Part shown: piece by piece, positions 1 to 6,896 of the stretch
Layout of the letters: each line of letters begins with the position of its first letter
Position numbering within the stretch: position 1 is the first letter of the stretch
Translations under genes and position numbers: made by a program
The notes under the pieces: model-generated
What the model saw: the letters and a program-made list of their open reading frames with translations, nothing else
Told to the model about the DNA's origin: nothing
Databases searched by the model: none
NCBI GenBank assembly: GCA_002409145.1
Contig: DHUL01000089.1
Location: 7,207 to 16,235 of the forward strand
Length of the DNA: 9,029 nt
Source: Bacteroidales bacterium UBA5235
Lineage (GTDB): Bacteria; Bacteroidota; Bacteroidia; Bacteroidales; VadinHA17
Direction: 5' to 3'

Positions 1-167
1 TCATCGCGTATGACCTTCACTTCGGCCGTAAGGCCTGCAATTCTCTTTTCTCCGTTAAGCTCGGGAAGGCCCGACTTACGAAGGGCGGGTACAACTATTA
101 CCCCGGCCAGCAGAACAACCGCCAGGATGACGGCAACGATAATAAGTGCGATTTTCAGGATCTTCAT
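1..167 (-). CDS. Penicillin acylase family protein, N-terminal part only (cut by window edge)
   Basis: Only the first 55 codons are present; the gene runs off the left edge. The start is the ATG read leftward from 167, preceded on the minus strand by GGAAG (172-176) four bases upstream, a good ribosome binding site. The peptide begins MKILK, followed by one strongly hydrophobic segment (about residues 5-27, a signal anchor or uncleaved signal peptide). After that comes GLPELNGEKRIAGLTAEVKV and then IRD. The pattern L-P-x-L-x-G-E...GL-x-x-x-V-x-V-x-R-D directly after an N-terminal membrane segment is typical of the start of penicillin acylase/penicillin amidase family Ntn hydrolases, where it precedes 'GVPHI'. 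Such enzymes are exported, self-cleaving amidases that act on amides or acyl-homoserine-lactone-like substrates. The catalytic Ser and the rest of the protein lie outside the window, so the family call rests on this short motif. It lies 72 bp downstream of the radical SAM gene on the same strand and could share its transcript. Confidence 0.6.
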   Translation of the reverse strand, partial: MKILKIALIIVAVILAVVLLAGVIVVPALRKSGLPELNGEKRIAGLTAEVKVIRD

Positions 168-239
168 ATGACTTCCGGTTTGATTTGCTTAAAATTACAA
201 ATTGAATGGCACCTGACAATAAGCATTCTGCCGTCCATT

Positions 240-1205
240 TTAAAAAAACAGTCTTTTCCCTTCCGGGCAACTTTTACAGATATCTACCTGCCTGCGGTTA
301 CGCATCACCCTCTCCCTGAATGAACTATACCTCTCGCCTCTCCAGATCTGGCTGAGGGTCTGCTGCCCAAGGGTTCCCATCACATGCCGGATATTTTTGT
401 CGTAGCAGCAGGGTATCACATCCCCGTCGGTGGTTATTACCGTCGAGGTCCACATCCGCAGGCATCCTTTTGCTGATGACTCTTCAGCCCGCCAGCCACC
501 GTCTTCACCTTTCAGGTAGCGTGACCATCGCGGATCTGACGGGGCCCACTTCCCGGCTTCTGACGGATCAAGCACCTGCATGCTCTTTACCCGGAAGCCT
601 GCGCCAACAGATCTTGCAAAGGCAGAGGCTGCACCCGTTTCATGCTCATTGCCCCTGTGAACAAGGAACTGAATAATGATTTCCAGTTTTGATCTCCTCT
701 CTTTCACAATGGATGCCAGCCTCCGGATACCTTCCGTGACGATGCTGTGATCACCCCCCTTTCTGTAGATATTGTAAGCAGACGGGGTGGCACCGTCCCA
801 GGAGATGATTATTCTTTTAAGCGGTGAATCTGCAAGCTTTCTGCAATTTTCCCTGCCCAGGTAATGGCCGTTGGTTGAAATCACCGGGTTCATTCCGGCA
901 AAGAGGCCTGTTACCCGGAAGAATTCAGGGTGCATCATGGGTTCTCCCTGGTAACTGAGCCATGCTGACAGAACCCGCCCCCTTGATTGAGCGGCAATCT
1001 CTTCAGCGAGATCATAATTAATAAAACTGTTCACTCTCCTGGTAAGGCCGATGCCGGTGACACACTCAGGGCAGGCCAGGTTGCAAACGCTGCTGAGCTC
1101 AACGCTGATTGCCGGCGGCAGCGGCGGGTTGGCACGAATGCCGCCATACCTCTTTGCAGCGTAAGAGAAAACAGAGTAACTTGCATTCAGGAATGTAGTT
1201 GCCAT
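240..1205 (-). CDS. Radical SAM protein with short SPASM-like C-terminal domain
   Basis: A 321-residue radical SAM enzyme. Residues 41-48 (CNLACPEC) give the CX3CX2C motif that binds the [4Fe-4S] cluster used to cleave S-adenosylmethionine. YQGEP (85-89), STNGHYL and IIISWDG (132-138) are conserved core segments of the TIM-barrel fold. The C-terminus has C248-X12-G261-X4-C266, then C267 and C310-X2-C313. This is the opening signature of a SPASM domain but without the full CX2CX5CX3C block, so it probably holds one auxiliary cluster. The overall sequence matches a widespread Bacteroidetes SPASM-type family whose substrate is, as far as I know, not defined; no precursor peptide is visible beside it. 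Start choice: the frame is open to a TTG at 1259 (339 aa), but the ATG at 1205 begins a peptide (MATTFLNASYSVFSYAAKRY) that fits the usual family N-terminus. Neither start has a convincing Shine-Dalgarno. It stops with TAA and is followed 72 bp later by the penicillin-acylase-like gene. Confidence 0.85.
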   Translation of the reverse strand: MATTFLNASYSVFSYAAKRYGGIRANPPLPPAISVELSSVCNLACPECVTGIGLTRRVNSFINYDLAEEIAAQSRGRVLSAWLSYQGEPMMHPEFFRVTGLFAGMNPVISTNGHYLGRENCRKLADSPLKRIIISWDGATPSAYNIYRKGGDHSIVTEGIRRLASIVKERRSKLEIIIQFLVHRGNEHETGAASAFARSVGAGFRVKSMQVLDPSEAGKWAPSDPRWSRYLKGEDGGWRAEESSAKGCLRMWTSTVITTDGDVIPCCYDKNIRHVMGTLGQQTLSQIWRGERYSSFRERVMRNRRQVDICKSCPEGKRLFF

Positions 1206-1316
1206 GGCAAAGGCAAATGAACAATTTTTTCCTGTCAATGTATAGGGAAGAGGGTCCAATTCCGGTCATTACTATGGAACAATGATCCGGATTAAGAACA
1301 AAAAAATAAAAAGACC
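1206..1316. promoter_or_regulatory. Divergent intergenic region with an imperfect dyad
   Basis: This 111-bp gap separates the minus-strand radical SAM gene from the plus-strand sigma/anti-sigma operon, so promoters for both should lie here or, for the minus-strand gene, just inside its extended reading frame. It contains an imperfect inverted repeat at 1261-1291: the left arm TCCGGTCATT and the right arm AATGATCCGGA pair over ten bases with one bulged T, around a 10-base loop. The last 25 bases before the plus-strand ATG are A-rich (run of A at 1299-1305), typical of Bacteroidetes leaders that lack a Shine-Dalgarno. I could not find a convincing TAnnTTTG -7 element on either strand. The dyad could be an operator or a 5'-UTR hairpin of the operon; its role is inference. 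Confidence 0.35.
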
Positions 1317-2618
1317 ATGAAAACGAAAATCCTTTTTACAGCAATTGCTTCGGCACTGCTCCTCTTTCTGACCGCAGGTGACATGACAGTATCGGCTGCA
1401 CCGGTAAAATCAAATAGGGAGAGGCCCCAGCAGGTGACAACTATCCGCGGAAGGGTTGTTGACGCCGAGACAAACCAGCCCCTGGTATTTGCCGGCATAG
1501 CCGTACAGGGAAGCAATGTCTCGACAGTAACCAACCTTGACGGAGAATTTACACTGAAACTCACCGGCAGTGAGACCGGCAAACTTGAGTTCTCCTTTAT
1601 AGGCTACAAGAACAGGGTGATGGCGATTGAAGAGATGAAAACCAACGGACAACGCAACGTTATCAGCCTTGAGACCGCCCTGATTCCCATCAAGGAAGTA
1701 ATTGTAAAACCTCTTGTGCCCGAAGAAATAATAGAACAGGTCATCAGCCGCTTTGACCAGAATTACCCTGCCGTTGCCAATGACATGACTGGCTTCTACC
1801 GGGAGACCATACGCAAGAACCGCTCCTATATCTCAATCGGAGAAGCCCTGGTTGAAGTGTTCAAGGCTCCATACCATAATAGCCTCAGGTATGATGCCGT
1901 CAGAATTTACAAGGGAAGGAAGAGTAATGACGTGGAAAAGATGGATACCGTACTCTTCAAACTGCAGGGCGGACCTACCACCACCCTCTATCTTGACGTT
2001 GTGAAGAACCCCGAAACGTTCCTCACCAGGGAAGCCCTCAGCCAGTATGACCTGGAGCTTTCAAATATCGCCATGATAGATGACCGTACCAACTATGTCA
2101 TCAACTTCTACCAGAAGCCTTCAATTACCACACCTCTCTACCAGGGTCGTCTTTTCATTGACATCGAAACCTATGCAGTGGCACAGGCCGAGTTCTCATT
2201 CAACCTTGAAAACAAGGAGCTTGCGGCCTCGATGTTCATCAGGAAGAAACCCATTGGCATGCAGGTGACTCCTGAACTGACCTCCTATATGGTCCGGTTC
2301 CGTGAACAGGGTGGAAAATGGTATTTCACCCATTCCAGGGCTGAGGTTAAGTTCAAGGTTGACTGGAAAAAGAAACTATTCAATACCAACTATATAACAA
2401 TGTCAGAGCTTGCCATCACTGACCGTACCGAAGAGGATGTTGTGAAGTTCTCGAATAAGGAGAGGATGAAACCAACAGACTTCTTCACGGAGGAAGTTGC
2501 AGCCTTTGCTGACCCTGATTTCTGGGGTGACTACAACGTGATTGAGCCTGACCAGAGCATCGAGGCAGCCATACGAAAGCTCAGCAGGAAGGTTAAATTC
2601 AGCGACAGGACAGAGTAA
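1317..2618 (+). CDS. Secreted carboxypeptidase-regulatory-like domain protein, first gene of the sigma/anti-sigma operon
   Basis: A 433-residue exported protein. Residues 1-27 form a signal peptide (MKTK, hydrophobic 5-20, likely cleavage after VSA or VSAA). Residues about 42-130 are a CarboxypepD_reg-like beta-sandwich domain: IRGRVVDAETNQPLVFAGIA, then TNLDGEFTL and LEFSFIGYKN, ending in the usual PIKEVIVKP strand. Residues about 135-428 form a second domain starting with the MTGFYRE segment and ending with DPDFWGDYNVIEP. This C-terminal domain recurs in many Bacteroidetes secreted proteins and has no assigned activity that I know of. It has no TonB plug or barrel and no catalytic motif I can recognise. 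It is a clear paralogue of the 4172-5716 product (GFYRE, EALVEVFKAPY versus EAVLRIYKSPY, and the DPxFW end block) but lacks that protein's STN domain. It starts with ATG after an A-rich leader and is followed 18 bp later by the sigma factor, so co-transcription is likely. Periplasmic or cell-surface location is inferred. Confidence 0.8.
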   Translation: MKTKILFTAIASALLLFLTAGDMTVSAAPVKSNRERPQQVTTIRGRVVDAETNQPLVFAGIAVQGSNVSTVTNLDGEFTLKLTGSETGKLEFSFIGYKNRVMAIEEMKTNGQRNVISLETALIPIKEVIVKPLVPEEIIEQVISRFDQNYPAVANDMTGFYRETIRKNRSYISIGEALVEVFKAPYHNSLRYDAVRIYKGRKSNDVEKMDTVLFKLQGGPTTTLYLDVVKNPETFLTREALSQYDLELSNIAMIDDRTNYVINFYQKPSITTPLYQGRLFIDIETYAVAQAEFSFNLENKELAASMFIRKKPIGMQVTPELTSYMVRFREQGGKWYFTHSRAEVKFKVDWKKKLFNTNYITMSELAITDRTEEDVVKFSNKERMKPTDFFTEEVAAFADPDFWGDYNVIEPDQSIEAAIRKLSRKVKFSDRTE

Positions 2619-2636
2619 AACGGGGGGATACTGCTG

Positions 2637-3170
2637 ATGTTCAGCGACAGTGAAATCATAGGAAGGATCAGACAGGGAGACAAACAGGAGTTTGAGAAGC
2701 TGTTCCGATCCTCCTATGCATCACTGGTGCGCTATGCAAAAAACCTTATCAGGGACCACGATGCCTCGGAAGAAATAGTACAGGAACTCTTCTTCAGGCT
2801 GTGGCAGGACAGGCAGGGCCTCAGAATTGAAAGCTCTTTGAACGGTTATCTTTACAGATCAGTACACAACAGGGCACTGCATTACCTGGAACATCAGAAG
2901 GTAGTCAGCCGTCACGCCGGCGAAGTGCTGGCAGCGGCTGAGGTGACTGCCGAACCGGTGACCGATGCTATATATTATCATGAGCTACAGGCCAGAGTGA
3001 CAAGGGTGCTCGAGAGGCTGCCCGAAAGATGCAGGCTGATATTCCGGATGAACCGGTTCGAAGGTTTGAAATACAATGAAATAGCTGACAAGCTTGCCGT
3101 CTCGCTCAAAACAGTAGAGGCAGACATGGGAAAGGCACTTAAAGAGTTCAGAAAAGCACTTGCAGAGTGA
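2637..3170 (+). CDS. ECF RNA polymerase sigma-70 factor (FecI-like, Bacteroides expansion type)
   Basis: A 177-residue extracytoplasmic-function sigma factor, the usual length for the group. Region 2 spans about residues 22-88: FEKLFRSSYASLVRYAKNLI, the core-binding DASEEIVQELFFRLW (42-56) and the -10-recognition helix around LNGYLYRSVHNRALHYL. Region 4 spans about 119-172: VLERLPERCRLIFRMNRFEG, then a helix-turn-helix KYNEIADKLAVSLKTVEADM. This matches the Bacteroidetes expansion of FecI-like sigma factors, which redirect RNA polymerase to a few promoters, often their own operon and outer-membrane uptake genes. The ATG at 2637 has a G-run (2622-2627) about nine bases upstream. Its TGA stop overlaps the ATG of the FecR gene (TGATG), so the two are probably translationally coupled, as is normal for a sigma and its anti-sigma. 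No C-terminal extension is present, so control should come from the FecR partner. Autoregulation is likely but not shown by the sequence. Confidence 0.93.
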   Translation: MFSDSEIIGRIRQGDKQEFEKLFRSSYASLVRYAKNLIRDHDASEEIVQELFFRLWQDRQGLRIESSLNGYLYRSVHNRALHYLEHQKVVSRHAGEVLAAAEVTAEPVTDAIYYHELQARVTRVLERLPERCRLIFRMNRFEGLKYNEIADKLAVSLKTVEADMGKALKEFRKALAE

Positions 3171-4153
3171 TGAAGAAGTTAGATGAAACAGAAAAATGGA
3201 ATGACCGGGAATGGGCCGGTGCAGCCTCATGGCTTTCCGGAGAGGAGAACGGTGATGGTGAAAAGGCCCGCATACTGGCCAGTGAAGAAGCAGATATAAT
3301 GAAAAAATGGAATGACCTGAAACATTCAGGAGAGGAACCTGTTGATGTTGACAAAGCATGGGAAAAACTGAATGGCAGGATTGAGGCGGCTGAAGCATCT
3401 GTGATGCCCCTGCCCGTTAAAAGGACACCGTTCCTTACAACTTTTGCAAGAATTGCTGCAATGGTACTCATAGTTGCAGGTGCGGGATGGCTCCTCTTTG
3501 AGGTGGCGGCCCCTCAGAAAATCACACTGACTTCAGACTCTGACCAGAAGAATATAGAGGTGCTCCTCTCTGACGGAAGCACTATCTTCCTTAACCGGAA
3601 CAGCAGCCTCACCTACCCGAAGAACTTCAGGAGCGGGACACGCAGGGTATCTCTGAAAGGGGAAGCTTTCTTTGACATCGCACGCGATGAAGAACATCCC
3701 TTCATTATCGATGCCGGAAAGGCAAACATCCGGGTACTTGGCACTTCGTTCAACGTAATCACAGAAAATGCCAGTAACGAGGTGGAGGTTTATGTCGCTA
3801 CCGGGAAAGTGATGGTGACAAATGTGGACGGATCAGGCAGCCTGACCCTTGAACCTGAATATATCGGAAAGGTGTCAGGGAGCAATGCCACTCAGGAACG
3901 TAATACAAACGTTAACTACCTCGCATGGCACACCGGTATGCTCACCTATGACGGCGAGCGCCTGGAAGTGGTCTTTGAAGACCTGAAACGGGCTTACAAC
4001 ATTGAGATAAAGGTTGCTGACCCTGAGATAAATGACTTCAGACTCACCTCACCCTTCGAACAGCAGCCTCAGGATACCATTGTTAAACTGATTTGCACTA
4101 CCTTTAACCTTCGCTCTGTCAGGGAGGGAACTACTTACATCCTGTTCCGCTGA
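3170..4153 (+). CDS. FecR-type anti-sigma factor with DUF4974 domain
   Basis: A 327-residue single-pass inner-membrane regulator. Residues 1-88 are a charged cytoplasmic segment expected to bind the sigma factor. Residues 89-110 (LTTFARIAAMVLIVAGAGWL and two more) form the one membrane helix. Residues about 118-215 are the periplasmic FecR domain, with LSDGSTIFLNRNSSLTYPKN, GEAFFDIARDEEHPF and VLGTSFNV as hallmark segments. Residues about 257-325 are the Bacteroidetes C-terminal domain DUF4974 (MLTYDGERLEVVFEDLKRAY, ending YILFR). In Fec-type signalling the periplasmic part is touched by an STN domain of an outer-membrane partner, which releases or activates the sigma factor. I chose the ATG at 3170 because it shares one base with the sigma stop codon; a GTG one codon earlier (3167) is also open and adds one residue. 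The STN-containing gene follows 18 bp downstream and is the obvious candidate partner. Confidence 0.92.
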   Translation: MKKLDETEKWNDREWAGAASWLSGEENGDGEKARILASEEADIMKKWNDLKHSGEEPVDVDKAWEKLNGRIEAAEASVMPLPVKRTPFLTTFARIAAMVLIVAGAGWLLFEVAAPQKITLTSDSDQKNIEVLLSDGSTIFLNRNSSLTYPKNFRSGTRRVSLKGEAFFDIARDEEHPFIIDAGKANIRVLGTSFNVITENASNEVEVYVATGKVMVTNVDGSGSLTLEPEYIGKVSGSNATQERNTNVNYLAWHTGMLTYDGERLEVVFEDLKRAYNIEIKVADPEINDFRLTSPFEQQPQDTIVKLICTTFNLRSVREGTTYILFR

Positions 4154-4171
4154 CAGAGTCAAAAGGAACTG

Positions 4172-5716
4172 ATGGGGCCAAACAGATCACGGAAGATACA
4201 GGCGGCCCTGATTGCCGGCCTGCTGGTGCTCTCACTGCCTTCATACCCGCAGGAGAGCATCCTCGACAGGACTTTCAGGCTGCCGGGAAACAGCATCAAG
4301 GCATCCAGGGCGCTGGGTGAGATCAGCAGGCTCACCGGTTATCTCTTTACATATGACACCCAGATAATAAATGCAAACAGGACTTTCACCCCGGCAGGCG
4401 GCGAGATGCCGGTCAGGGTGATCCTTGACTCTGTGGCAGGTGATACCGCCATACATTACCTCATACAGGGGAGACACATAATCCTGTACCGTGAGACAGC
4501 CCTTCCTCCCAGGCCGGACCCGCCTGCTGATTCGCTCCCGGTCTTCCTCTCAATCGGTGGTAAAATTGTGGACGCAGAAACATCTGAACCTTTGCCCTTC
4601 GCTACAATCGGTATCAGCCACCGCGGAAAAGGGACAGTGACAAATTACAACGGCGACTTCATCCTCAGGATAAGCGAGGAAAACCTTAATGACACCCTGA
4701 CAGTCTCATATGTGGGTTATGTCAACAGGCTGCTCCCTGTACGGAGCCTCCCGGGAAACGTGATGACAATCACCATGGACAGGGACTACATCCCTATACC
4801 TGAGATTATCATCAGGGCTCAGGATCCGCAGGTCATTCTGAGAAGGACAGTCTCATCCGTGGCCTCAAATTATGGGACTACTGCGGCCATACTCACCGGA
4901 TTCTATCGCGAAGGGGTCTACCGCAAAAAGGAACCACAGATATATTCCGAAGCAGTGCTGAGGATCTACAAAAGCCCCTACTCAAGGTCTCTTCAGAATG
5001 ATCAGATCAAGGTGATCCGCAGCCGCAAGATTGAAAGCCTCGAGGCAAAGGACACCCTTGCAGTAAGGCTCAAGGCGGGTCTCAGCGCCACACTTTCCCT
5101 CGACGGAATGAGGCATCTCTTTGATTTCCTTGATCCTCAATCATTTAACTCCTACGAATATCATCTTACTGATATAGTTACAATTGATGGTCAGACGGCA
5201 TTCGTTATCTCATTCAAACAGAAGGAGTGGATCACCGAAGCCCTGATGCAGGGCGATATCTATATCAATGTTGATGATTACAGCCTGATGCTCGCCGAAT
5301 TCGAGGTCAATCCACGCTATGTGGACCAGACCGGAGAGTCGTTCATCAGCAGGCTTCCGAAGGATTATTCTATGAAGCCGGAATATGTCAGGTACCGGAC
5401 CCGTTACAGGAATGTTGACGGTAGGTACTACCTGTCACATGTCCGTGGCGACCTCGGATTCCTGGCCAGGGGTAGGAATAAAGTGTTCAGCAGCCGGTTC
5501 AATGTCTTTTTTGAGCTCGCTGTCACTGAGCATCGCACCGTGAATGTTGCCAGGTTTGACCATGAGGAGCTCGCACCGGCTTATTCAGTCTTTTCGCTCA
5601 CCATCAATGGTTATGATCCGGGATTCTGGAAAGATTTTGACTTCCTCAAGCCTGAGGATGACCTGGTTGCAGCGTTGGAGAAGCTTAAAGTACGCCTGGG
5701 CGAGTTTAATGAATAA
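4172..5716 (+). CDS. Secreted STN plus carboxypeptidase-regulatory-like protein, probable non-barrel partner of FecR
   Basis: A 514-residue exported protein. Residues 1-27 are a signal peptide (basic start, hydrophobic 11-22, likely cut near SYPQ). Residues about 34-107 are an STN (secretin/TonB short N-terminal) domain: FRLPGNSIKASRALGEIS, LTGYLFTYD, then VRVILDSVAGDTAIHYLIQG and HIILY. A proline-rich linker (111-119) leads to a CarboxypepD_reg-like domain (about 127-204; GGKIVDAETSEPLPFATIGI, YNGDFIL, VSYVGY). The remaining part to about 510 is the domain shared with the 1317-2618 product (LTGFYREGVY, SEAVLRIYKSPY, DPGFWKDFDFLKPE). In TonB-dependent transducers STN is followed by a plug and a large barrel; at 514 residues this protein has neither. 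STN in FecA-like receptors signals to FecR, so this product is the likely sensor side of the upstream sigma/FecR pair (inference). The ATG has AGGA (4164-4167) four bases upstream. It is the last gene of the operon. Confidence 0.85.
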   Translation: MGPNRSRKIQAALIAGLLVLSLPSYPQESILDRTFRLPGNSIKASRALGEISRLTGYLFTYDTQIINANRTFTPAGGEMPVRVILDSVAGDTAIHYLIQGRHIILYRETALPPRPDPPADSLPVFLSIGGKIVDAETSEPLPFATIGISHRGKGTVTNYNGDFILRISEENLNDTLTVSYVGYVNRLLPVRSLPGNVMTITMDRDYIPIPEIIIRAQDPQVILRRTVSSVASNYGTTAAILTGFYREGVYRKKEPQIYSEAVLRIYKSPYSRSLQNDQIKVIRSRKIESLEAKDTLAVRLKAGLSATLSLDGMRHLFDFLDPQSFNSYEYHLTDIVTIDGQTAFVISFKQKEWITEALMQGDIYINVDDYSLMLAEFEVNPRYVDQTGESFISRLPKDYSMKPEYVRYRTRYRNVDGRYYLSHVRGDLGFLARGRNKVFSSRFNVFFELAVTEHRTVNVARFDHEELAPAYSVFSLTINGYDPGFWKDFDFLKPEDDLVAALEKLKVRLGEFNE

Positions 5717-5791
5717 TCCTCCTGCCATGCTTCAGTCCAAAGCACCCCGGAACTGTTCTCCCGTCATGCGGGCGTGATCCGGGCGCCGGTA
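5717..5791. terminator. Possible bidirectional termination structure between convergent genes
   Basis: The plus-strand operon and the minus-strand OmpA gene converge here, so termination is expected on both strands. A two-part fold is visible: CCCGGA (5746-5751) can pair with TCCGGG (5778-5783), enclosing a small hairpin CCCG-TCATG-CGGG (5760-5772). There is no clear U-run on either side, so a standard intrinsic terminator is not demonstrated. The rest of the gap shows no gene. Confidence 0.25.
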
Positions 5792-6811
5792 TTAATAACT
5801 CTCAAGAATACGGTAAAGCGCCGTCAGGTCAGGTGTCAGGATTATCTCCGTTCTCCTGTTTTTCTGGCGGGCATCGGGCGTTTTTGCCGGATCAACCGGG
5901 ATGTATTCGCTTCGTCCTGAGGCGACAAATCTCTTCGGATTGATGTGTGTATCCTGGGTCAGAACCCTGACAACAGTTGTAGCCCTTTTGACGCTCAGGT
6001 CCCAGTTGTCAAGGATCTGCTGCCCCGGAGCAGCCCTGTAGGGTACATCATCAGTATGCCCCTCAATGGTGATTGTCACATCAGTATTCTTCTCAAGCAG
6101 TGCCCCGAGCTTGCGCAGTGCCGCGCGACCGTTGGCGTCAATTTCATAACTGCCGGTTTTGAACAGCAGCTTGTCATCCATTGAAACGTATACCTGGCCG
6201 TTTTTCATTGTGACCGTCAGTCCGTTGTTCTCGAACCCGAAGAGGGCTTCAGACACCTTGTCCTTCAGTGTCTTCACGGCTTTCTGCTGTGCATCAAGCA
6301 TTTTCTCAAGCTCAGCCAGCCGTGTATTACGCTTTTCCAGCTCGTAGGTGAGCTCTTCAAGGGTAGCCTTCTTGGTGTCAAGGTTCATCTCGAGATCACG
6401 CATCAGGTCCTCACGTTGCTGAAGTTCCGTCTGCGCCTGTCGTAACTCGGCAAGCAGCCTCTGGGTCTCCTGTGCTTTCCCGGCAACCAGCTCGGCCTGG
6501 GCTCTCTGCAACTCATCATACCTCGTGGAGAGCCGATTGACATCATCCCTTGACTGTGCAAGCTCCGTCCGTGCTTCATCCACTTCCTTCGTAAGCCTTT
6601 CGGTATCTCCGGCGAGCTGCATCGACTTCGTCGTAAGCTCACGGTTCGACATCGTCAGCCAGATGTTTTCCGCCTTGAGCGAATCACGCTCTGACATCAG
6701 CAGCAGATTCCTGTCAGTGAGGGTGTTATATCTCTTACCCGTAACGCAGGAGACCGCGGTGAGAGCCAGCAGAAGTAACGGCAACAGAATTCTTGGTACT
6801 TTCATAAACAT
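5792..6811 (-). CDS. OmpA-family lipoprotein with long coiled coil
   Basis: A 339-residue envelope protein. Residues 1-22 are a lipoprotein-type signal peptide: a hydrophobic LLLLALTAV run followed by S21-C22, with Cys22 as the probable lipidated residue (the lipobox AVSC is relaxed but acceptable for Bacteroidetes). Residues about 30-185 are a long charged, Leu/Glu/Gln/Arg-rich stretch with heptad-like spacing, predicted coiled coil. Residues about 212-327 are an OmpA C-terminal (OmpA/MotB/Pal-like) domain that binds peptidoglycan: LLFKTGSYEIDANGRAAL, ITIEGHTDDVPY, NWDLSVKRATTVV and the late QKNRRTEI. Asp271 and Arg276 of the NWDLSxxRA motif correspond to the diaminopimelate-contacting pair. 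The architecture suggests an outer-membrane tether to the cell wall with a spacer coil. It starts with ATG at 6811; an in-frame ATG two codons later (6805) gives a neater signal peptide, MKVPRILL, and may be the real start. No clear Shine-Dalgarno precedes either. It is convergent with the sigma-factor operon and divergent from dxs. Confidence 0.88.
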   Translation of the reverse strand: MFMKVPRILLPLLLLALTAVSCVTGKRYNTLTDRNLLLMSERDSLKAENIWLTMSNRELTTKSMQLAGDTERLTKEVDEARTELAQSRDDVNRLSTRYDELQRAQAELVAGKAQETQRLLAELRQAQTELQQREDLMRDLEMNLDTKKATLEELTYELEKRNTRLAELEKMLDAQQKAVKTLKDKVSEALFGFENNGLTVTMKNGQVYVSMDDKLLFKTGSYEIDANGRAALRKLGALLEKNTDVTITIEGHTDDVPYRAAPGQQILDNWDLSVKRATTVVRVLTQDTHINPKRFVASGRSEYIPVDPAKTPDARQKNRRTEIILTPDLTALYRILESY

Positions 6812-6896
6812 GCTGAGTTTTACTGTACATCCGTTGCGAATTAAACAATAAATAGGGAATGCTGCCCCTGATTGCAGGATGAATAATTAACAACAT

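Noticed and set aside
76..270. Minus-strand 64-codon open frame over the start of the penicillin-acylase-like gene
   Set aside because: It overlaps, in another frame, a start with good ribosome binding site and a recognisable N-terminus; its own product resembles nothing and is Cys/Arg-rich in a shadow-like way.
2985..3471. Two long minus-strand open frames (137 and 107 codons) opposite the sigma/FecR junction
   Set aside because: They are antisense to two strongly supported genes, and their Ser/His/Phe-rich composition is what the complement of charged helical coding sequence gives.
1317..5716. The operon as part of a SusC/SusD polysaccharide utilisation locus
   Set aside because: Sigma/FecR pairs often accompany SusC/D genes, but no TonB receptor, SusD-like lipoprotein or glycoside hydrolase is encoded in this window.
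6403..6851. Open frames on both strands over the OmpA coiled coil
   Set aside because: Low-complexity coiled-coil coding sequence commonly leaves open shadow frames; the Ser-rich and Arg-rich products have no family features.
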